From positions 3,472,001 through 3,536,000 of the forward strand of contig NZ_CP051625.1 in NCBI RefSeq assembly GCF_012844345.1: a DNA stretch of 64,000 nucleotides. The letters are read 5' to 3'. Below are positions 9,397-20,801 of this stretch, one piece after another. Every line of letters begins with the position of its first letter. The stretch's first letter is position 1. Both the position numbers and the translations under genes were made by a program. Origin of the DNA: Pseudomonas sp. gcc21 (GTDB lineage Bacteria; Pseudomonadota; Gammaproteobacteria; Pseudomonadales; Pseudomonadaceae). The notes under the pieces were generated by a model. That model saw only the letters and a program-made list of their open reading frames with translations. It did not search any database and was not told the origin of the DNA.

Positions 9397-10242
9397 ATGA
9401 GCGACAACCTAGAGCACGAGAAGAAGCATGGCGAAGAAGAGATACCCAGCCTGCTTTTGCCTATCGATGAGCATGTCGAAGAAGAGCGGGGGCCTGATGG
9501 CAAAAAGATTCGTCATCGGGGTATTTACCTGCTGCCAAACCTGTTTACGACGGCAGCTCTGTTTTCCGGCTTCTACGCAATCATCAGCGCAATGGACGGC
9601 AACTTCGCCAACGCCTCCATTGCTATTTTTGTAGCTATGGTGCTGGACGGGCTTGATGGCCGCGTCGCACGCATGACCAACACCCAAAGCGCATTCGGCG
9701 CCGAGTTTGATTCGCTGTCGGATATGGTTGCATTCGGCGTCGCGCCAGGGCTTGTCGCATTCACTTGGGCGCTTGCCGATTTGGGTAAGGCGGGGTGGGT
9801 CTTCGCGTTTATCTATGTTGCTGGCGCGGCGTTACGTCTGGCGCGTTTCAACACGCACATCGGCGATGAAGACAAGCGATACTTTACCGGGCTGGCTAGT
9901 CCTTCGGCTGCCGGTCTCGTCGCAGGTATGGTGTGGGCGCTCAGTGACTTCGGTGTGGATGGCGGGGATATCGCCTTGCTGGTGGGGCTGATTACTGCGC
10001 TGGCTGGGGTGCTGATGGTCAGCAACATCAAATACCACAGCTTCAAGGATCTTGATCTGAAGGGGCGGGTGCCATTTTTTGTCATCTTGCTGGTGGTGCT
10101 TGGCTTTGCGGTGGTCTCGACTGATCCGTCGCGGATCCTGTGGCTTATTTTCATTGCTTATACGGTATCGGGTCCGGTTTTCATGCTGTGGCGGCTGCGT
10201 AAACAGGGTGGTCCCGGTGCCAAGCCGGAATCGGGTGAATAG
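9397..10242 (+). CDS. pssA: CDP-diacylglycerol--serine O-phosphatidyltransferase
   Basis: 281 residues. Makes phosphatidylserine from CDP-diacylglycerol and serine at the inner membrane; this feeds phosphatidylethanolamine. The CDP-alcohol phosphatidyltransferase signature D-G-x2-A-R-x8-G-x3-D-x3-D is present in full (DGLDGRVARMTNTQSAFGAE, then FDSLSD) near residues 83-110. Six to eight hydrophobic helices span the rest. The charged N-terminal 40 residues precede the first helix (LLPNLFTTAALFSGF). This is the integral-membrane (type II) class, not the peripheral E. coli type. It is separated from ilvC by a terminator, so it should have its own promoter. The rRNA P1 -35 begins 17 bp after its stop. 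Confidence 0.93.
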   Translation: MSDNLEHEKKHGEEEIPSLLLPIDEHVEEERGPDGKKIRHRGIYLLPNLFTTAALFSGFYAIISAMDGNFANASIAIFVAMVLDGLDGRVARMTNTQSAFGAEFDSLSDMVAFGVAPGLVAFTWALADLGKAGWVFAFIYVAGAALRLARFNTHIGDEDKRYFTGLASPSAAGLVAGMVWALSDFGVDGGDIALLVGLITALAGVLMVSNIKYHSFKDLDLKGRVPFFVILLVVLGFAVVSTDPSRILWLIFIAYTVSGPVFMLWRLRKQGGPGAKPESGE

Positions 10243-10258
10243 TGATGTGAAAAAACAG

Positions 10259-10286
10259 TTGACGCTAAATCTCACAGGCCTATAAT
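10259..10286 (+). promoter_or_regulatory. rRNA promoter P1
   Basis: TTGACG at 10259-10264, a 16-nt spacer and a perfect TATAAT at 10281-10286, then a GC-rich discriminator (GCGCGTC). This is the most distal of four promoters. GC-rich discriminators with short spacers are typical of ppGpp/DksA-controlled stable RNA promoters. Confidence 0.8.
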
Positions 10287-10356
10287 GCGCGTCTCCCAAG
10301 TCAGGACGCTACAGAATAAGCGCTTAATAATCAATAAGTTAGCGACAATTTAGTGG

Positions 10357-10384
10357 TTGACAGGCTCGGGAGAAGGCGTAGAAT
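10357..10384 (+). promoter_or_regulatory. rRNA promoter P2
   Basis: TTGACA at 10357-10362, a 16-nt spacer and TAGAAT at 10379-10384, followed by GCGCCG. The -35 is perfect consensus. It lies 98 bp downstream of P1. Confidence 0.78.
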
Positions 10385-10459
10385 GCGCCGCTCTGCGAAG
10401 GGCTGGATGGATCGGTTATTCGCGGTGATGAGGAAGCTCATCAAGGTTTACGGAAGGTG

Positions 10460-10487
10460 TTGACAGCGAGTTTGGCTCCTGTAGAAT
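10460..10487 (+). promoter_or_regulatory. rRNA promoter P3
   Basis: TTGACA at 10460-10465, a 16-nt spacer and TAGAAT at 10482-10487, followed by GCGCCT. It lies 103 bp downstream of P2. Confidence 0.78.
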
Positions 10488-10569
10488 GCGCCTCCCTGGC
10501 ACGGAGCAGCAGCGCTGTTCAGGCCACTCGGGCAACAAGTGAAGCAGCAAAAATACTTCACAAAATTGC

Positions 10570-10597
10570 TTGACGGATCAGAAGGTTAGCGTAGAAT
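10570..10597 (+). promoter_or_regulatory. rRNA promoter P4
   Basis: TTGACG at 10570-10575, a 16-nt spacer and TAGAAT at 10592-10597, followed by ACGCGG. It is the promoter nearest the antitermination leader, 110 bp downstream of P3. Confidence 0.78.
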
Positions 10598-10612
10598 ACG
10601 CGGCCTTGGTCA

Positions 10613-10645
10613 GGCGGAAACGCCGGCCGAATCGCTCTTTAACAA
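10613..10645 (+). promoter_or_regulatory. rRNA leader antitermination site (boxB-like hairpin and boxA)
   Basis: A GGCG-GAAA-CGCC hairpin at 10613-10624 (GNRA tetraloop, boxB-like) is followed by boxA GCTCTTTAACAA at 10634-10645, the binding site for NusB-S10 in the rRNA antitermination complex. The order and spacing are as in other gammaproteobacterial rrn leaders. Confidence 0.75.
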
Positions 10646-10650
10646 TCTGA

Positions 10651-10674
10651 ATCAAGTAATTCGTGTGGGTGCTT
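10651..10674 (+). other. 5' strand of the 16S processing stem
   Basis: These 24 bases (ATCAAGTAATTCGTG...GTGCTT) are complementary to 12353-12376, downstream of the 16S gene, over all 24 positions with one G-U pair. They form the long-range helix that RNase III cuts to release pre-16S rRNA. Confidence 0.8.
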
Positions 10675-10794
10675 GCTGAATTGCTCGATGATCGCAAGAT
10701 TATCAGCCAAGCAAGTTACTCTGTGAATTCATCGAGTTAATTTGTAAAAGCTGAGCCAAGTTTAGGGTTTTCTCAAAACCCAAGCAGTTTTTTA

Positions 10795-12329
<1,535 letters not shown>

Positions 12330-12352
12330 ATCGATAGATCTCGACACTCTTC

Positions 12353-12376
12353 AAGCACTCACACGAATTACTTGAT
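12353..12376 (+). other. 3' strand of the 16S processing stem
   Basis: AAGCACTCACACGAATTACT plus TGAT is the complement of the leader segment 10651-10674, so the 16S gene is enclosed by a 24-bp helix that serves as RNase III substrate. Confidence 0.8.
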
Positions 12377-12393
12377 TCAAAAGAAAGGCGATT

Positions 12394-12470
<77 letters not shown>

Positions 12471-12496
12471 ATTGTCGAGGTGCGACGGTTCTTAAA

Positions 12497-12572
12497 GGGG
12501 CCATAGCTCAGCTGGGAGAGCGCCTGCCTTGCACGCAGGAGGTCAGCGGTTCGATCCCGCTTGGCTCCACCA
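12497..12572 (+). tRNA. alaT: tRNA-Ala(TGC)
   Basis: 76 nt with encoded CCA. The acceptor stem GGGGCCA pairs with TGGCTCC (one G-U), the anticodon TGC lies at 12530-12532, and the T-loop is TTCGATC. Second tRNA of the 16S-23S spacer, 26 bp after tRNA-Ile. Confidence 0.97.
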
Positions 12573-12662
12573 AGACAGACCGACGTACCGACGCAACAAC
12601 AACGCCTTAGCTGGACCTAGAGTTCATACATGAATGATTGCCTCAGGGTAGATCATTGATGT

Positions 12663-12692
12663 CTGGTCTTTATACCAGCCGCTCTTTAAAAA
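12663..12692 (+). promoter_or_regulatory. Spacer antitermination site (boxB-like hairpin and boxA)
   Basis: A CTGGT/ACCAG hairpin at 12663-12678 precedes the boxA-like GCTCTTTAAAAA at 12681-12692. This renews the antitermination complex ahead of the 23S gene, as in other rrn operons. Apart from this element and the start of the 23S processing stem, I see nothing else in the roughly 295-nt stretch between tRNA-Ala and 23S. Confidence 0.7.
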
Positions 12693-12851
12693 TTTGGGAA
12701 AGTGATAGAAGTAAGACAAGACATAGCACTGTGTTTCACTGCACAGGGTTATGGCTAAGGTAACTTGTAATCTCAACGCAAGTTCCGGATTGTCGTGAAA
12801 TCATGTCGATATAACATGTGACTTCATCAGTCGCGCTGGCAACAGCACAGA

Positions 12852-15773
<2,922 letters not shown>

Positions 15774-15907
15774 TTTAACGTGTTATACAAGACACCGATT
15801 GAACGACAGTCTGGAACTGCAGAGATGACAGTTACCCCCTTGTCCGAGCTTCTATCACGCTCCCAACCCTTTGCGCCGTGTGGACTAAACACCGCACAGC
15901 AACGAAT

Positions 15908-16026
15908 TGCTTGACGACCATAGAGCATTGGAACCACCTGATCCCATCCCGAACTCAGAAGTGAAACGATGCATCGCCGATGGTAGTGTGGGGTCTCCCC
16001 ATGTGAGAGTAGGTCATCGTCAAGCG
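15908..16026 (+). rRNA. rrf: 5S ribosomal RNA
   Basis: About 119 nt. TGCTTGACGACC at the 5' end pairs with GTCATCGTCAAGC at the 3' end. The internal blocks CCACCTGATCCCATCCCGAA and GATGGTAGTGTGGGGTCTCC are typical of Pseudomonas 5S. It lies 148 bp after 23S, with no tRNA gene between. Confidence 0.96.
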
Positions 16027-16036
16027 CTTATACCGA

Positions 16037-16075
16037 GAACACCCCGACCTGGAAACAGGTCGGGGTGTTCTTTTA
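16037..16075 (+). terminator. Terminator of the rRNA operon
   Basis: A perfect 15-bp stem, GAACACCCCGACCTG with CAGGTCGGGGTGTTC, closed by a GAAA loop and followed by TTTTA. It sits 10 bp after 5S and ends the operon. Confidence 0.93.
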
Positions 16076-16386
16076 TGCGCCCAAAAATCCATCCGTAGCG
16101 AATCTCCCTGCGCCTCTGCAAAGTGGGATAGTCCGCGCCGCTGCTGGTTCTTCGGTTTTAGGATGTACCATTTACAGAACGAGACACGCCTATCGGACCC
16201 AGGCGCCGGTTTTACCTCGTGCTTGAGGCGGGGTTAACGGTTCGGTCCGCAGCGACCCCGGTTTTCCAGTTGCCAGACGGTTATTCGTCGCAAGGCGCTG
16301 CCGGCATCCTATGCGGTATACTTCCAAGCTAATTTTCCACTGACGCGGCCCATGTTCGGGCCGGGCTTGATACTGAGGAGACCGCC
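16076..16386 (+). promoter_or_regulatory. Intergenic region and putative leuA promoter/leader
   Basis: No gene is seen in these 311 bp. A -10-like TATACT lies at 16317-16322 without a good -35. A 6-bp hairpin (CGGCCC/GGGCCG) at 16346-16363 sits just before the leuA ribosome binding site (GAGGAG near 16376-16381). Further upstream a GGGGT...ACCCC inverted repeat is followed by TTTT near 16265, which could be a terminator or attenuator arm, but the loop is long and the case is weak. No Leu-rich leader peptide was recognised. Confidence 0.35.
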
Positions 16387-17931
16387 ATGAACCAGGACCG
16401 CGTTGTTATTTTTGATACTACTCTTCGTGACGGTGAGCAGAGCCCCGGCGCATCGATGACTGGCGAGGAAAAGCTGCGAATCGCCAAGGCGCTGGAAAAG
16501 CTCAAGGTCGATGTAATCGAAGCAGGCTTCGCCATAGCCAGTCCCGGCGACTTCGCAGCGGTTAAGACAATAGCGGACAACATCAAGGACAGTACGGTTT
16601 GTAGTCTTGCTCGTGCAGTGGAAGCTGATATCGAACGGGCTGCTGAGGCGCTTGCTGGGGCAAACTCGGGACGGATTCATACTTTTATAGCGACCAGCCC
16701 GATACACATGCAGCATAAGCTGCGTCTGGCTCCCGACCAGGTGCTTGAGCAGGCAGTGCACGCCGTTAAGTACGCCCGTAATCTCTGCAATGACGTCGAG
16801 TTTTCTTGCGAAGACGCAGGTCGATCCGAAATCGATTTTCTGTGCCGGATCATCGAAGCGGCCATCAATGCCGGTGCACGCACCATCAATATTCCGGATA
16901 CCGTTGGGTATTCCATTCCACATCAGTTTGGCGAGACGATCCGCCAGATCATCGAACGGGTGCCCAATTCCGATCAAGCCATCTTTTCCGTGCATTGTCA
17001 CAATGACTTGGGCCTGGCGGTCGCTAACTCACTCGCGGCAGTATGCGCAGGTGCCAGACAGGTGGAATGTACGATCAATGGGCTTGGCGAACGTGCTGGT
17101 AATGCCGCGCTTGAAGAAATCGTGATGGCGATCAAAACGCGTCAAGACATTCTCGGTGTACAGACCAGCATCGTTACTGAAAACATCCTCAGTACTTCGC
17201 GTCTGGTATCCGGGATTACCGGTTTCCCGGTTCAACCAAACAAGGCGATCGTGGGCGCCAATGCCTTTGCCCATGAATCGGGAATTCATCAGGACGGCGT
17301 CATCAAGCATCGGGAAACCTATGAGATTATGAGCGCCCAGTCCGTCGGTTGGCATACCAACCGCTTGTCGCTGGGAAAGCTTTCGGGGCGGAATGCGTTC
17401 CGTAGCCGTCTGGATGAGTTGGGGATCCAATTACCAGGTGAAGCTGAGCTGAACGCTGCGTTTAGTCGCTTCAAGGAATTAGCAGACAAGAAGCACGAAA
17501 TCTTTGATGAAGACCTGCAAGCGCTGGTCTCGGATACGCTTACCGAAGCGGTCGAACACATCAAGCTGGTTTCTCTGGATGTCGCGTCACGCACGGGTGA
17601 GACGCCCCTGGCCCGGGTAGCGGTGAATGTCGACGGGGTAGAGCGGGAGGCGCAGTCAGAGGGCTCGGGCCCGGTGGATGCTACATTCAAGGCCATCGAG
17701 CAAATCATCCAATCCAACGCGACGTTGCAGCTTTATTCTGTCAACGCCATCACCCAGGGCACCGATTCCCAAGGGGAGGTGACGGTCAGGTTGGAGCGGG
17801 CAGGCCGTATCGTCAATGGCAACGGCGCGGATACCGATATTGTGATCGCCTCGGCCAAAGCCTATATCAATGCGCTTAATCTGATCCAGGCCGGTGCACT
17901 CAAGGCGCACCCGCAAGCGGCTGGCGTTTAA
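16387..17931 (+). CDS. leuA: 2-isopropylmalate synthase
   Basis: 514 residues. First committed step of leucine synthesis: acetyl-CoA plus 2-oxoisovalerate. The N-terminal TIM barrel begins [19 protein letters not shown] with the metal and catalytic Arg-Asp, and carries the metal-site [16 protein letters not shown] near residues 202-217 and the hinge [15 protein letters not shown] near residues 291-305. The C-terminal regulatory LeuA domain (about residues 390-514) binds leucine. Length and motifs match the E. coli-type enzyme rather than the roughly 557-residue type I recall for Pseudomonas. Its stop overlaps the next ATG by one base (TAATG), giving tight linkage to the HolD-like gene. Confidence 0.95.
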   Translation: MNQDRVVIFDTTLRDGEQSPGASMTGEEKLRIAKALEKLKVDVIEAGFAIASPGDFAAVKTIADNIKDSTVCSLARAVEADIERAAEALAGANSGRIHTFIATSPIHMQHKLRLAPDQVLEQAVHAVKYARNLCNDVEFSCEDAGRSEIDFLCRIIEAAINAGARTINIPDTVGYSIPHQFGETIRQIIERVPNSDQAIFSVHCHNDLGLAVANSLAAVCAGARQVECTINGLGERAGNAALEEIVMAIKTRQDILGVQTSIVTENILSTSRLVSGITGFPVQPNKAIVGANAFAHESGIHQDGVIKHRETYEIMSAQSVGWHTNRLSLGKLSGRNAFRSRLDELGIQLPGEAELNAAFSRFKELADKKHEIFDEDLQALVSDTLTEAVEHIKLVSLDVASRTGETPLARVAVNVDGVEREAQSEGSGPVDATFKAIEQIIQSNATLQLYSVNAITQGTDSQGEVTVRLERAGRIVNGNGADTDIVIASAKAYINALNLIQAGALKAHPQAAGV

Positions 17932-18728
17932 TGCTTGAGCAAACGCGACTGTCCTATCTGGAGGCCATGGGGGTAGCCAATTGGGTGCCCCGTGACGTGT
18001 TGCCCAACGCAGCGCAACGTGCCCCCGCCGATATACCCAACCCTCCAAAACAGCGTGCCCCGGAGCGTATAGACGTAGAGCAAACAATAACCTCAGCTGC
18101 TTCCAACTCTGAGATCGAGCACCAGCCTGTCAGGAAGCGGGTTCCCATCCCGGTCCCGCGTCCCGGTAGTTCAGCGAAAGCGCCAGTAGTCGAGGCACCC
18201 GTTTCTGCACCTGTTTCGCTTGAACAAACTGCCCCTGCAGCGCCCGTGCGTCCATTCTATATGCAGCTTTGGTTGGCTGGCCCCTGTGCATTGTTGATCG
18301 AAACTGAAGAGCCAGGACTGGAAAGCGCCTCTGCTTCGTTCCGGCTACTCAATGAAATCCTGCGAGCGGCTCAATTGCCGACGCCAGCCCGGCTTTATGC
18401 TGACTTTCATTGGCCTTTGACCCGTAACCGGCAGCTGGATAACAGTGCCGTGGCCGCCAGTCAGGGGCTACAGGCATTCATGCAAGCACGCCTGGAAGCT
18501 CAACAGATCAGCTCCATCGGTTGTTTCGGCACTCACACTGTCTTGCTTAGTGACCCCGATGCGGAGTCCATCGCAGCGTTGGCCGGGCGGGTCGAATCGA
18601 TTGAGCAGCTCCCACCGGCATGGTTTGTGCCCTCGCTGGAAGATCTGATGACCGCGCCCGAGGAAAAACGCAAGCTCTGGCATTTTCTTAAACGTATAAG
18701 GTCGCATTGGACGCTAGTGAATGACTGA
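17931..18728 (+). CDS. HolD-like DNA polymerase III psi subunit (divergent)
   Basis: 265 residues. The first 20 (RLSYLEAMGVANWVPRD) resemble the E. coli psi N-terminus, which binds chi. Residues 25-105 form a long proline/alanine/valine-rich linker with no predicted fold. The C-terminal domain ends KRKLWHFLKRIRSHWTLVND, which resembles the E. coli psi ending LWQQICTYEHDFFPRND. It lies directly before rimI, as holD does in E. coli, and overlaps it by 8 bp. Psi joins chi to the clamp loader. The assignment rests on both ends plus position; overall identity is low. It could also be read as an uncharacterised protein. Confidence 0.6.
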   Translation: MLEQTRLSYLEAMGVANWVPRDVLPNAAQRAPADIPNPPKQRAPERIDVEQTITSAASNSEIEHQPVRKRVPIPVPRPGSSAKAPVVEAPVSAPVSLEQTAPAAPVRPFYMQLWLAGPCALLIETEEPGLESASASFRLLNEILRAAQLPTPARLYADFHWPLTRNRQLDNSAVAASQGLQAFMQARLEAQQISSIGCFGTHTVLLSDPDAESIAALAGRVESIEQLPPAWFVPSLEDLMTAPEEKRKLWHFLKRIRSHWTLVND

Positions 18729-19173
18729 TCTGTATTTCCGCCCGATGGGCGAGGTCGATGTCGAGACAGTGCTGGAAATCGAATGTTCTGCTTTTTCGCA
18801 CCCTTGGACGCGTGGCATTTTCCTCGATTGTATTCGTTCCGGTTATGAGTGCTGGGTGTTTTTCGAGGGCGACAAGCAAATAGGCCACGGCGTATTGTCA
18901 GCCGCAGCGCAGGAATCTCATCTGCTCAATCTGACTGTCCGCCCGGACCGCCAGGGCCGGGGTTACGGCTTGCAAATGCTCGAGCATCTGATGGAGAGCG
19001 CAAAACTCCGTGACGCCGAGGTCACGTTCCTCGAGGTTCGAGAATCAAACCTTTCAGCGATTCGCTTATATGAGCGCTCCGGCTTTAACGAGATCGGCCG
19101 GCGCCGCGGCTATTATCCTGCAGCGCAGGGGAGGGAGGATGCTCTGGTGATGGCCTTCTCTCTATTGGATTAA
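18721..19173 (+). CDS. rimI: Ribosomal protein S18 N-acetyltransferase
   Basis: 150 residues, GNAT fold. The acetyl-CoA-binding motif is VRPDRQGRGYGLQMLEHLM (residues 77-95, with the R/Q-x-x-G-x-G/A pattern), followed by VTFLEVRESNLSAIRLYERS, the usual beta5-alpha4 segment with the catalytic-region Tyr. The N-terminal DVETVLEIECSAFSHPWT matches RimI. It acetylates the N-terminal Ala of S18. The ATG lies 8 bp inside the preceding gene, so translation is likely coupled. Confidence 0.93.
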   Translation: MTDLYFRPMGEVDVETVLEIECSAFSHPWTRGIFLDCIRSGYECWVFFEGDKQIGHGVLSAAAQESHLLNLTVRPDRQGRGYGLQMLEHLMESAKLRDAEVTFLEVRESNLSAIRLYERSGFNEIGRRRGYYPAAQGREDALVMAFSLLD

Positions 19174-19244
19174 TCTCGTCACGTCAGTCGGTTTGAATGG
19201 CCGACACTGCACGTTGCTCCCAAACGATCTCAACAGGTGAATGC

Positions 19245-19880
19245 ATGCACGACCTTACACAGCTGTTCGAAAACAACCGTGAATGGGCCGAATCCATCAA
19301 ACAGGAGGATCCGGATTTTTTCGCCAAGCTGGCCGGTCAGCAGGCGCCGGAGTTTCTTTGGATTGGCTGTGCAGATTCCCGCGTACCTGCTAACGAGATC
19401 GTCGGCTTGCTTCCGGGTGAGTTATTTGTCCATCGCAACATTGCCAACGTCGTGCTACATACGGATCTGAACTGTCTTTCGGTGATGCAATTTGCCGTGG
19501 ATGTGCTCAAGATCAAACACATCATCGTGACCGGTCACTACGGGTGTGGTGGCGTTAAGGCGGCGATGAGCAACAGACAGCTGGGCCTGAGCGACGGCTG
19601 GCTCAGATCGATTCGCGACCTGTATTTCGAACAACGTGAACGGTTACGGCTGATTGAGGACGAAGAGACGCGTCTGGATCGAATGTGTGAAATGAACGTC
19701 ATCCGCCAGGTAGCCAACGCCAGCCATACCAGTATCGTTCAGAACGCCTGGCACCGCGGCCAGCCGCTGGCGGTCCACGGCTTCATTTACGGTATCAAGA
19801 ATGGTCATCTGAAAAATCTCGACGTCACCGTGACTGGGCCGGAGCAAATTCCCGAGCAATACCGCCTTAGCCCACCCTGA
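19245..19880 (+). CDS. can: Beta-class carbonic anhydrase
   Basis: 211 residues from the ATG preceded by ACAGGTGA; an upstream in-frame ATG at 19197 would add 16 residues with no homology and no good ribosome binding site. Zinc and catalytic residues are complete: Cys and the Asp-Arg dyad in WIGCADSRVPANE, and His/Cys in GHYGCGG. The following ANVVLHTDLNCLSVMQFAVD also matches the E. coli Can type. It hydrates CO2 to bicarbonate in the cytoplasm. Its stop overlaps the next ATG (TGATG). Confidence 0.93.
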   Translation: MHDLTQLFENNREWAESIKQEDPDFFAKLAGQQAPEFLWIGCADSRVPANEIVGLLPGELFVHRNIANVVLHTDLNCLSVMQFAVDVLKIKHIIVTGHYGCGGVKAAMSNRQLGLSDGWLRSIRDLYFEQRERLRLIEDEETRLDRMCEMNVIRQVANASHTSIVQNAWHRGQPLAVHGFIYGIKNGHLKNLDVTVTGPEQIPEQYRLSPP

Positions 19881-20776
19881 TGCGCAACGAGCGATACTGG
19901 GCGGTAGTCGGACTGGTGGTTTGCACGCTGGCCTGGGCAGGAAATGCGCTGGTGGCCCGTGCGACGGCGGGTGACTTACCGCCCATAGGCTTGTCATTCT
20001 GGCGATGGACCACCGCGATGGGGCTATTGCTGCCCTTCACCGTTCGCGGCTTGTGGCAGTACCGCGACGTATTGCTCGCACGATGGCGCCACGTTGTCGT
20101 GCTTGCGGCCTTGAGTATCTCTTCCTACAACACCTTGCTCTATCAGGCAGCGCAGAGCACCACTGCAATCAATCTGACGCTGGTTAATACGGGTTTGCCT
20201 GTTGCTGCCTTCGTCTGGTCTGTGTTGCTGCTGCGCATTTGGCCGAGCAGGTTGACGCTGCTTGGCACGCTGCTGTCTTTCTTCGGTCTGCTGATCATCC
20301 TCAGTACCGGGCAGCCTGAACGGCTACTGTCGCTGGAGTTCAATAAGGGCGACCTGATCATGGTCCTGGCGGTTTTATGCTGGGGGCTCTATTCGGTCTT
20401 GCTGCGGCATTGGATGTTGCCGGTGCCCGGACTGGTCCAGCTGGCTGCGCTGCTGATATGTGGCGTGCCGATCCTGTTGCCGTTTTATCTGTGGGAATAC
20501 AGTACTACCGGCGCGATGCCGGTGACTGCGCAGGCTATGGGCGCAGTCGGTTATACGGCGGTCTTCGCGTCCTTGCTCGCCTATTGGGCGTGGAACAATG
20601 GCGTGAGAGTGCTGGGGCCGGCCACAGCATCACTGTTCAGTTATCTGATGCCGGTATTTGCGGCCATGCTGAGCGTGCTGATTCTGGATGAGCAGTTGCG
20701 ATGGTTCCACTTTGCCGGCGGAACACTGACCTTCCTTGGCCTGGTTCTGGCTACGCGACCGGGGCACGCGCGGTAA
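19880..20776 (+). CDS. EamA/DMT-family membrane exporter
   Basis: 298 residues with ten predicted membrane helices in two EamA repeats (roughly residues 8-140 and 150-295). The first repeat begins with GLVVCTLAWAGNALVARATAG and has the conserved SFWRW stretch; the second ends LLRWFHFAGGTLTFLGLVLA-like (here EQLRWFHFAGGTLTFLGLVL). It is a drug/metabolite transporter family member; the substrate cannot be told. It is translationally coupled to can and converges with putA 25 bp later. Confidence 0.85.
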   Translation: MRNERYWAVVGLVVCTLAWAGNALVARATAGDLPPIGLSFWRWTTAMGLLLPFTVRGLWQYRDVLLARWRHVVVLAALSISSYNTLLYQAAQSTTAINLTLVNTGLPVAAFVWSVLLLRIWPSRLTLLGTLLSFFGLLIILSTGQPERLLSLEFNKGDLIMVLAVLCWGLYSVLLRHWMLPVPGLVQLAALLICGVPILLPFYLWEYSTTGAMPVTAQAMGAVGYTAVFASLLAYWAWNNGVRVLGPATASLFSYLMPVFAAMLSVLILDEQLRWFHFAGGTLTFLGLVLATRPGHAR

Positions 20777-20801
20777 TCCGAACGGCCCGCTGCGGTCATT
20801 A

